From positions 1,364,001 to 1,428,000 of the forward strand of contig NC_015559.1 in the NCBI RefSeq assembly GCF_000214215.1: DNA of 64,000 nt. The letters run 5' to 3'. Under the pieces are notes generated by a model. The model did no database searches, was not told where the DNA came from, and was given only the letters and a program-made list of their open reading frames with translations. The first letter of the stretch is position 1, and every line of letters begins with the position of its first letter. Shown here one piece after another: positions 48,358 to 57,200 of the stretch. Source of the DNA: Marinomonas posidonica IVIA-Po-181 (GTDB taxonomy: Bacteria; Pseudomonadota; Gammaproteobacteria; Pseudomonadales; Marinomonadaceae). The position numbers were made by a program, and so were the translations under genes.

Positions 48358-48846
48358 GTGCTAAAGAAACTATTTGGGAAAAAAGAAGAACTAAAAGAAA
48401 ATGAGGTACGTGTTGTCATCCCCGAAGATGAGTTTGGTATTCTCGAGTGGAAAGAAGATGACTTACCTTGTATTGGAGTTCTTAACTCTGCATTAAAGGA
48501 TTTCGAACCAAAGAAGATATTTAGCTGGCACTTATCCGTTATTATTGATTACGAAGAGCTTATTGATAAAGGTATGCCCTCGCAGGAAGAGCGTGACATC
48601 GTAGACCCTTTCTGTGACCAACTAGATGAGGAGATTAAAGTTGGTGGGAATGCACTATTTCTTATCCGTGAGACTTGGAATGGCACACGCAGAATGGTGT
48701 GGCGCGTCTATGACCCCGAAATAGCAGATTCACATTTAAAATACATACTCGAGCACCATCGCTACCCTAGGCAATTTGATTATCACATGGCTCAAGACAT
48801 GGAGTGGGAACAAGCTAAATGGTACTTCAATCAAATAAAAACATAA
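48358..48846 (+). CDS. Cassette 5: DUF695-like hypothetical protein
   Basis: 162 residues from GTG 48358 (MLKKLFGKKEELK), with GGGGAG upstream. An acidic N-terminal half precedes ALFLIRETWNGTRRMVWRVYDPEIADSHLKYIL and the terminal FDYHMAQDMEWEQAKWYFNQ block. The T-x-N-G-x-R / Y-D-P-E / F-x-Y-x-M-x-x-D-x-x-W order resembles DUF695 domains, which are unannotated and often accompany immunity-like cassettes. The stop codon lies in a CATAAC box starting the broken attC5. Confidence 0.68.
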   Translation: MLKKLFGKKEELKENEVRVVIPEDEFGILEWKEDDLPCIGVLNSALKDFEPKKIFSWHLSVIIDYEELIDKGMPSQEERDIVDPFCDQLDEEIKVGGNALFLIRETWNGTRRMVWRVYDPEIADSHLKYILEHHRYPRQFDYHMAQDMEWEQAKWYFNQIKT

Positions 48847-48876
48847 CAAGAAAAGGCAGCATCGCCCTGCGGGCAG
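48842..48876 (+). other. attC site 5, left half only (disrupted)
   Basis: CATAACAAG (48842-48850) and AGGCAGCATCGCCCTGC match the left arm of attC3 (AGTCAGCATCGCCCATGC). The right arm and R' GTTAG box are missing; unrelated sequence begins at about 48877. The array therefore ends in a broken site. Confidence 0.7.
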
Positions 48877-48991
48877 CAATCTTAGTAGGCCACCCACCCT
48901 AACAATCCCCCCGTGGGGTTTAGTAAGAGTTGGCGGTGTTACCCGCCAGCCAAGTGGTGCAGACGCATGAACGGTAGTTCACATAAAAAAA
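48877..48991 (+). mobile_element. Probable IS200/IS605 (TnpB-type) right-end remnant
   Basis: The segment holds a GTGGGG/CCCCC stem, a GGCGG..CCGCC hairpin and the end GAACGGTAGTTCAC, resembling the right ends of IS605/IS1341-type elements, where the omega RNA and the tnpB 3' end overlap. One frame (48877-48970) ends VGGVTRQPSGADA and a stop. No tnpB body, tnpA or left end is present, so only the 3' scar remains. Confidence 0.4.
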
Positions 48992-49446
48992 GCTAAACCA
49001 CTATTTAATAAGGCTATTTATTGGTACTTGGCGATTTATGTAAAGCTAGATTGGATAATTGCATATATACAACGTTATCTTTTCACTCTTTCTTTACAAA
49101 ACTAGCTGAATAAGTCTTAGCTTAATCTTTTAGGTTCAACTAATTGGACTTAATCAAATCTGATAGTCTCATGTGTGCCAATAGAAGACGAAATAGTTAG
49201 ATCTTTTTAAAGGTTGAATCGCCACCATAACGGTCATTAAACTTTCTATAAAACTGTCCAAAATTTGTTAACCGTTTCAGAGGGAAGCGACCTGATGACT
49301 GGGAAGAAAGGTTAGAAAACGACGGTTAATAAACAAGGCCGTTTAGAATGGTGGGAACTCAATCAAAGCTTCCACATTCCAAACTCATTTAACATATTTT
49401 TTAGCAAACTTACTAAGATTTATTCCGCCGTTAGCAGCTTACTCCG
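48992..49446. other. Noncoding spacer between cassette array and Tc locus
   Basis: AT-rich; no frame with a ribosome site or recognisable motif, and no strong hairpin. It may contain decayed fragments (for example the short open stretch near 49285-49330), but nothing identifiable. It lies downstream of the last Tc-locus gene on the minus strand. Confidence 0.4.
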
Positions 49447-50520
49447 TTATAAAAGCAAATTTTTAAATGCTTTTTCTAATGTTGTCCGTTTATTACCTTC
49501 GAGTTTTTTATCAAAGCAAACTTCCAATGCGTCAATCATATTATTCACTCGTTCGGCATTATCAGTACGGGCAATATTGATTTGACTTTTCGCTAAATGG
49601 CTACTGGAAATATTAGAACTTTTTTTAGTACAAGGGTTATCACATGTGCCCATAGGGATAAAGTAAAAGGCATAGCTTGAATTTTTTTCGTTATAACGCC
49701 CCTGATCAGCACTGATACTAAATTCTTTTCCTGATTGAACCGGTAGTATCAGGTTTCCATAGTTGGAAAAAGAACAATTAGGGCCAAGGTTGTTTCCACC
49801 GGTTGCTGTGACAGTGAGATCACCAGATGAGGCTATTAGCCAAAGCATTGAACGTACGTCACATTTATCTGGCGGTGTAATAGTTCCAATCACAAAACCA
49901 TCAGTATTCGCGGTATAAGTGCCATCATCAAGCGTAGCCGTCGGGCTCCCCATCATATTAACGCCGCCTTTGCTTACCTCAATGGCGGGCCCCGAGTTAT
50001 TGTTGGTCAGATATAAGGTTGACTGTGTTGATGAATTATTGGTTAAGGTTGCGGCTCTATACCCTTGTCCATCAGCCTTTTGGTTTTCTAAAACAAGTGT
50101 AGAGTGCTCACTGGAGCTATTGAATACCGTTGCTCCACGATTTGTGCCGGTATTATTGACGAATAGGCTTGAATGGCTATTTGAATTACTTTCAAAAAAA
50201 GCCGCCCATTTGACCTTATTCCCCGGATTAGCGCTACCGCTATCAACATTTTTAACATATAAAAATGCCTCTGGTTCTTGGCCATCCTTTAAACAGCCTG
50301 AGGCTTGTATTGGGCTATCTGTTGAAATAGCCAAATTTTCATCTGAATTAGAGAGAGTTAACGTCGTGTCATTACCTGAGGTACTAAAAGAAGCAGCAGC
50401 TCCGGTATTCGTAACGGTTAAACCTGGATTACTATTATCTGCATTAATGTTTACCGGTGTATCAAGGTTCACCCCGCCGACTTCCAACAACTGTTTTATT
50501 TTATCTAATTTCTTTTCCAT
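49447..50520 (-). CDS. Beta-repeat protein of the Tc locus (357 aa)
   Basis: Function not recognised. Residues about 17-60 (PVNINADNSNPGLTVTNTG.. to LSNSDENL) are paralogous to the start of the 218-residue neighbour. The middle (60-190) is built of short Asn/Ser/Thr-rich repeats of the kind xLFVNNTGTNRGATVFNSS / STLVLENQ / STLYLTNNN, suggesting a beta-solenoid or trimeric fibre shaft. A compact C-terminal domain with four or more Cys (CDVRS, NCSF, GTCDNPC) follows. No signal peptide. GAGGGA precedes ATG 50520. Last gene of the Tc unit; it may be an accessory fibre, adaptor or recognition protein. Confidence 0.65.
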   Translation of the reverse strand: MEKKLDKIKQLLEVGGVNLDTPVNINADNSNPGLTVTNTGAAASFSTSGNDTTLTLSNSDENLAISTDSPIQASGCLKDGQEPEAFLYVKNVDSGSANPGNKVKWAAFFESNSNSHSSLFVNNTGTNRGATVFNSSSEHSTLVLENQKADGQGYRAATLTNNSSTQSTLYLTNNNSGPAIEVSKGGVNMMGSPTATLDDGTYTANTDGFVIGTITPPDKCDVRSMLWLIASSGDLTVTATGGNNLGPNCSFSNYGNLILPVQSGKEFSISADQGRYNEKNSSYAFYFIPMGTCDNPCTKKSSNISSSHLAKSQINIARTDNAERVNNMIDALEVCFDKKLEGNKRTTLEKAFKNLLL

Positions 50521-50623
50521 TGTTCCCTCTCTTTTATTGGCTGAGTATTTTCTTACTTAGCTATTGATTTAGTGCTACAAGACCTTTAAAAGCTTATCTA
50601 AACCTCTTGCAGCTGTGCCTAGG

Positions 50624-51280
50624 TTATAGCTGTTTGTTTTCCAAGACCGAGATCCGGTTTAACAATTCTTCATTTGTTTTAATCAATGCTGCGACTTGTA
50701 ACACCAGTGCTTGCATATCGATATCTTGTGATGATGAAATATTATTTTTAGCGAGTAAAGATACAGCCTGAGTGGTTAGTTGATTTGAGGTAATAGCTAC
50801 TGTCCACTCGTTAGAAGCATAATTCGACATATCAGAAGGACTATTAGATGTCAGTGCATACCAACCTTCCTTTTCTGGCTTACCATCTCTTTTAGCATCG
50901 CTGTCATAAAGCTGATATCCACTGCCTGTTGTTAGATTAATCTTGAGTTGTCCGGCATGCAATGCCTGCAGTGTTTGCAATTCATCCTTTCCAATTTTAA
51001 CATCCGCAATCTCTATGGTGTGTCCACTTAGAGTGCCTGTAGAGCTGATATCCCCCTCACAACGGATGCTCTCCTGAGAGCTAATACTACCCACCTCAAT
51101 TGCTCCATCTGTAGCTAGAGCCGAGCCAACACCAGTATTTGAAATCGTGACTGTAGGCGAGTTACCACTGGTAGTAAAACTCGCTGCTGGACCGGTATTA
51201 GTAACAGTTAAAGCTGCGCTATCACTATCTACATTTATATCTACTGGTTCATCCGTTATATTTTCTAATAGTATATCCAT
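50624..51280 (-). CDS. Beta-repeat / coiled-coil protein of the Tc locus (218 aa)
   Basis: Function not recognised. The N-terminus (PVDINVDSDSAALTVTNTG, ASFTTSGNSPTVTISNTG) parallels that of the 357-residue neighbour. Then come a DISSTGTLSGHTIEI segment and a region with GWYALTSNSPSDMSNYASNEWTVAI. The final 35 residues form an amphipathic helix (DMQALVLQVAALIKTNEELLNRISVLE) with heptad Leu/Ile, suited to trimer formation. This resembles phage-tail-fibre architecture. It starts 12 bases after the TcA stop, with AAGGGT upstream, so it is co-transcribed with TcA. Confidence 0.68.
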   Translation of the reverse strand: MDILLENITDEPVDINVDSDSAALTVTNTGPAASFTTSGNSPTVTISNTGVGSALATDGAIEVGSISSQESIRCEGDISSTGTLSGHTIEIADVKIGKDELQTLQALHAGQLKINLTTGSGYQLYDSDAKRDGKPEKEGWYALTSNSPSDMSNYASNEWTVAITSNQLTTQAVSLLAKNNISSSQDIDMQALVLQVAALIKTNEELLNRISVLENKQL

Positions 51281-51291
51281 TGCTATTACCC

Positions 51292-54200
51292 TTATTGAGT
51301 TTGTTTTTTTAATAGTTGCTTAACGGTATTTTTAAAGCTGCTATTGCCAGCGTATGCGGTGTAATGAAGCTCAATAATGACATCGCTAAGGCTTGCTAAA
51401 ATCCCCGGGTTACTGTCACTTGGGATTTCTAGTTCCCAGTCTGAGACAGCACCTGTGCCCTGGAATGGCAGATAGCGTTCACTACCAAAATTAACGGTAA
51501 TCATGCCGGAGTCATTAACCCCTTGAGAAACAGCAATTTGCTGGTTTGTCATCCAGTTTTCTCGCACTTGCGAGACACTCTGCTGGGATTTCCCTAACAA
51601 GTACTTGATCCCTTGAATATCATCCTTAAGTAATACTTTATTGACGGTTTGGGTTAACGTAGCGCAAAGGTTCTGATAAGGCGCAATCACCGCAGGTAAC
51701 GTGACGGTGAGCGTATTGATCTGACGTCGATAGTGGCCAGGGTAGTCAAGATCTAAATCAGCTTCGGTCAGGCTAAAATTACATTTACCGCTTTTTTTCA
51801 GTTCAGCCAGAGCGGCCTCATCTAACGTATTCAATGAGATTATTTTTCGAATTTCCAGAGCACGGCTATCGCTATCCATGTAAGCCTGTTCCATACGGTG
51901 CAAATCTAGCATTAATGCATCGCCGGCACCTATCCCCTGATATTGGCTATGCCAATAATTGGTTTGAATAAATGGAGTGGTGATATCCAGGGCTTTTTCA
52001 AATTGCCAGGCCAGTTCAGCCTGCTGGGCCACCTTCATCGCAAGTTGATAAGTTTGAAAGTATAGTGTCGATAATTTAGCGCTATACCATTGATAAAGCT
52101 CTTGGTTGGTGAATTTATTTTTCAAAAATTGCGCGACTTTTTGCTCTTGCTCGATATTTTTTTCAAGCACAGTAATTTGCTGTTGCGCGACCGCTTGCTG
52201 ATAACGGGCCGCTAATTGCTGGTCGGTAATTTGATTAATATCATTTTGAGCCAGCGTTTTTTGTAACTGCCAGTCTTGGGCGCGTCGCTCAAAACTGGCC
52301 TGAGTGCCCAGATCACCCGATTGCATACTTAATACTTGCGCTTTAGACTCCATCACATTGGCCGGTATCGCAGCTCCCTGGGCCAATGCCTGACCACCAT
52401 CCGCCAAACCAAATACCGTTGGTATCAGGCAAGCGGCCGCTTCGCCTCCGGTCTTAAGCGGTTGTGCGTTTGATTGTAACTTGGCAGCATGTGTACCTAG
52501 GGAAACTTGCTTGCTTTCTTTCGGGCTTAAATTAGCCGCGATTAAAGCATCGTAATAATCATAACGCGCCTGTGCACTGCTTAGGCTGGCCTCTAAAGAA
52601 TCACTTGTAGCGATTGCCGCATTTAATTGATTGTCATTAATCGTGCGGGTAAGCGCTAAGACATTTTGCTGATTACTGTTGTATAACAGCGATAAAGCTT
52701 CAGCGTCTTTCTTTTCCAATGCGGCAAGTAACGATTGACCAAATTGCATGGTCAGCTGGGTTAACTCTTTTGCTTTGCTCAGCGTAACCTGGAACTTGTA
52801 ATAAGGTGGAATACTGGTGGTCGCCGCGATTGCTTGCTCGACAGTTTCACCGGAAGCCACTCCGGCGACTAATTGCATTGGGTCAATGGCCGGCGCGAAC
52901 GCAGAGACAGTTTCAAACTGACCGTTAATATTGAGCTCATGACGGATATTAAATAACCGGTTAGCTATGGTCTGCCAATAGCTGATCAGCTGTTGATTCT
53001 CGGGTATACCAAAATAACTACTTATGATTGAGTTATTCGTTAGCGGGATAAGTAAAGATGAACCTGGAGTTCCCTTCTGCTTAACTGGATCAGTAGCCAG
53101 AGAAGGAGCAAGCTCTTGTTCGAAATCAGCTAAGGTTTGCCCGCCAGATTCTATTCGCCGGTGATAAGCCTCAGGCTGCTCGCCCAACAAGTCGTAAGCC
53201 ATAGTGTAATAGAGCGTGGCCTCACTAATACTTTCGGAAGTGTATTGGCGAAATAAACTATCGGCATAATCTAAGAGATTATTAATGTAATGCATCACAA
53301 TCGTTTTTTGATAGGCGATAGGACGCAGTGTTGCAATAGCATGAGGGTCAAATGGGTCGTAGTGATAGATAGCAAGTTGATTCGAGTCAGTACTATCTAA
53401 TAACAGCTCTTCCTGTAAGCTCAATCCGTGCTCTGTACGTAACACTTTATTACTGGAACAACGAAGCCCTAAGAAGCGCCAATATTTATCAGCTGTATCG
53501 CCGTATATATCCCTCTCATCCGTTGACAGATGAATGCAAGGATTAAATATAAATTCAAACCATGATTTAGCCGGCTCAAACTGTTGCGCGGTCTGCAACT
53601 GGTGGGCAATCAAAAAAGGGATATGGAAGAATAGTTCGGTAAAATAATTCCCCATCGGTCCTTGATTAAAATCCAGCCTAGTAGATGGATAATTCGGGAA
53701 ATAGTTAATATCAGGACTCAGACTACTAAACGGTATATCAGACGTTAACTGGCTCGCCAGTGTATAAAAGCCATCAATACCTTCAAGTGCCAGGGTGGCT
53801 TCAAGTTTTTTAACGGCAAGTGGTGCATTTAGTCTTAATGCCGTAAACACGACAGAATTGCCTGTATCTGTATCTGTATCTGTATCTGTATCTGTATCTG
53901 TATCTGTATCTGTATCTGTATCTGTATCTGTATCTGTATCTGTATCTGTATCTGTATTAATTATATTTGAAGAGCTAGGCAAGCACAGATAAGAAGATGG
54001 TGCGCTATTATTTCCCTGCTCCATTTGATAAACAGCCCAATTAGGTTGGCCATTAACGGGGATCGCCTCTACCTGCTCTGAAGAAAATAAATCACTGCTA
54101 CTAACATCAAGACCTATAGCAAAATCATTGCTGATATGTTGGTTACTATTGGCGTAAATTAAGTTGCATTGTGAGGGCGAGAGCACATTACTAAAAGCCA

Positions 54201-57200
54201 GAACTTCTTGCAGGGCTCCGCCAAAAGTACCTGGCTCTCCGTTATCAGAGAAACCTACCTTAATACCCTTTAGTAAGCTAATTTGTGGGCTGAGTACTGG
54301 GCACCCATTTAAATAAATATTGGTATTCCAGCAGCTAATGCTAGTAGCTGAATCACCTTGTAAGATCAAGGCGGATAAGCCATCAACGCTGGCGCCAAAT
54401 ATCAACCCAGACTGTGCTTGCTGTGCCAAGTTGAAGGCGTGATTCCCATCCATTAATTGGGCTGTGTATTGATAATAAATATTCTCGTCATCAGCCCAGG
54501 ATAGTACTAAGCCCTTAGCGTTGAAGTCATAAGCTAGTTGGATGCGCTTTGATACCTCAATATATTTAACAACTTCATTGTCCTTAACTTTTACAGCATT
54601 TTTAAGAGGGATTTTGGTTGGTACTTGCGAGTTAAGATCAGCAATGTCATTAAGTGAGTATAGATCGATACATAGTGGCTCACGATTGCTTGCTATCGCG
54701 CAATGCAGAATTTCAGTACCATCTTCATTATATGAGACAGTCAAAGACGGGCTGCCGCCATAAATTCTTGCATCGGTAAATTGTGTGTCTGTAATACTAG
54801 GTAACAAGTCACCGTTTTCGCCAGAAACACACCCCATATGAAGGCGTGATTCATATGTAGTTTTTGTTTTTGAAAACGATAACCAGGCGACTACAAGCTG
54901 GCCATTGTATGATATTAAAGCTGGGGCGCTGGCTGAGCCTGACGTCACTCTCAACCCTGAGCTGCTATCGGACGAGTCGTATTCTTTCTGCTCGATGACC
55001 TCAACTTCATCAGCTTCAATGTTTAATCGAGCAACATTTAACCAATAGTGTTTATTATCATCTGGACCTGGCCAGGTAATGTAAAGGTGTTGGTTAAACA
55101 CTGCCAAGCTATAGCGGTTGAACAAAAAGTTGTTCAAGGGACTAACATTTCGTTCTACATTTCGTAAAGGTCTTGCTTTACCCAAAGTCACGCCATCGTT
55201 ATCTTCAATGATTTGAGAAATATATAACTGGCTATCTGCAGACCAGGCTACCCACTGACAACCATTAAGAGTGATGATATTCGAAAGATAATTAACCTCT
55301 GTATTTGTCCCTATGTTTTTCAGGTTTTGTTGATTTAACAGCACATGGTTCCACACGCTCATATCAAGGTGTTGATGGATGGAGTCACCATTAGCCAATG
55401 AATAACCATTTTGATCAACATTAAAAATAGTGTCGCTATTACTAGCATTACAGACATCAAACTCTTGATTAGAGTCCGCTTTAAACCAAACTGACAGCGA
55501 CTTGGTTGCATCATCACCGGGAGCATTTAATGACAGCGGTAGACTGGTCATCTCATAAATATTATCAACTGCACTCTCAGAGTTTGTCAGTGTTTTTGCG
55601 GCAAAACGCGCAGCATCTTGCGCCTGACTAAGAATGCTATTGCTACTTACCTGATATTGAGTTTTATTCCATGAGACATAAATGGTTTCATTGGAATGGA
55701 AATAGACTAAGTCAACAGCTGTATCTTCTGTAGCTTCTGTTGCCAATACCTGTGCCGGTAACCAGTTATTACTGGCATCTAAAAAGCTGTATTTTAGAAG
55801 GTATTGGTATGTTTGGGTGGTGGGGTTTTGACTGGTATCGGCATTGCTTTGATTTTTTTCGACCCAAAAGATAAACCATTTGCCAAAACCATAAACAGTA
55901 TTCACTGTTCCTATCGGCTGCATAGATAAATCGATAGATTGCCATTGTCCCCAATAAAGAGGTGTATAACCCTGGCTTTTTGACGGGGTGAAAAGCGCGT
56001 TCAAGTAATAATATTGCGGGCAACTCTCATTGGTTTTCCCTAACAAAAATAAATTTTTACCCGCCGTGCTTGAACCTAAGGTATGGGCATAATCAAAAGC
56101 AGCGGTACTTTCTATGGTTAAATTGGCCAGGGGTGATAACCCGACCATATAATCAAGAAGTGAGCTTTCTGTTGTTTCCGTATCGCTCAAATTACCCTGC
56201 TGTAAATGGTTTTCCAGCTGCTCAAATAAATCGGATTTATTTTTTCGCAACTCTGGCTGAATATAATTTTCAGGGTAAAGAAATACTTCGCGATTATCCT
56301 GCCAAACCCTGTAGTGTTGTATCCACGGCCACCACTGATGCAATTGCTGATCAACTTCAAAGCCGGCTTCCAGGTGGTTTAAACAGCGGTAAACGAACAG
56401 CTGCACAGCATTAATGGCCTCAGATATACGTGAGGTTTCAACCACAGCATCAACATTGACATCTATGAGCAGGTATTCATATAAATCATTGCCATTGGCT
56501 ATTGATGTGTTTTGGGTGTTATTTAAATGCTCAATAACTGCAGGTACTAATGCATCGCGCAGGTGATCACTGAGTGTATTTTGCATATCCGTCAGCAGCT
56601 GGCTTTGATCATGATATTGAGATTGCAGGCCGGCCCATAAAGCAGCGGCAAGCTTTTGATAACTCTCAAAATCACTGTCGGTGGCCTCACTTGTGGGTAT
56701 GGCAATTAACAAGTCAAGCATGACAACATCAATATCTAGTAGCCTGAGGGCTTTGACATATCTTGACCAGTGCTCTAATTGGCTAATGTTTTTGGGGAGG
56801 TTACTCTCAACGTTTATACCGAAAATATTGATATTCCAGCCGAACAGCGCGGTTAATAAATCGCTTGCATCTGCCGTGTTGTTATTCACCGCATCAAGAT
56901 AATCAAGCAGATGGTTATGGCTATCTTGACATTGAATTAATAGCTCTTTAAAAAACACTAACGACTGAATTAATTCAAAATTTAACCTCGCCGGCTCGGT
57001 CACAAAATAACTAGGGTTTCGGTAAAGGGTTAACAGCTCGGCTGTTGATAAATTAAAAGACGATATGAGATCTGCGAATCGCGCCAGCCTGTTCAATAGA
57101 TTAACTTGCTGTTTGGTTGGCGTATTCAAATCTGATTCGGGCTGAAAATCTGATGGTACGATATCTAACCATCGACAGAGTATATTTAACTGCTCAGGTA

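Larger units (their letters stand above)
46337..48876 (+). other. Integrase-less integron cassette array (CALIN)
   Basis: Five small genes, all on the + strand, each followed at once by an attC-type recombination site. Three of the five stop codons (cassettes 2, 4 and 5) lie inside the attC R'' box. attC1 and attC3 share an almost identical central segment (CGCCC..GCAAAAAGCGC..GGGCTGGACTCGC...), as species-specific chromosomal integron sites do. A GTTATG core at 46337 marks the left boundary. No intI is in the window. Cassette edges: 46891/92, 47407/08, 47749/50, 48336/37. Confidence 0.85.

Noticed and set aside
46818..48876. Repeated similar sequences considered as a CRISPR array
   Set aside because: Repeats are 70-88 bp, imperfect, palindromic and separated by coding genes of variable length; they are attC sites. 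The 53863 repeat is a microsatellite without spacers.
53795..53992. + strand frame with a long Ser-Val repeat
   Set aside because: Only the complement of the (GATACA)n microsatellite inside the TcA gene.
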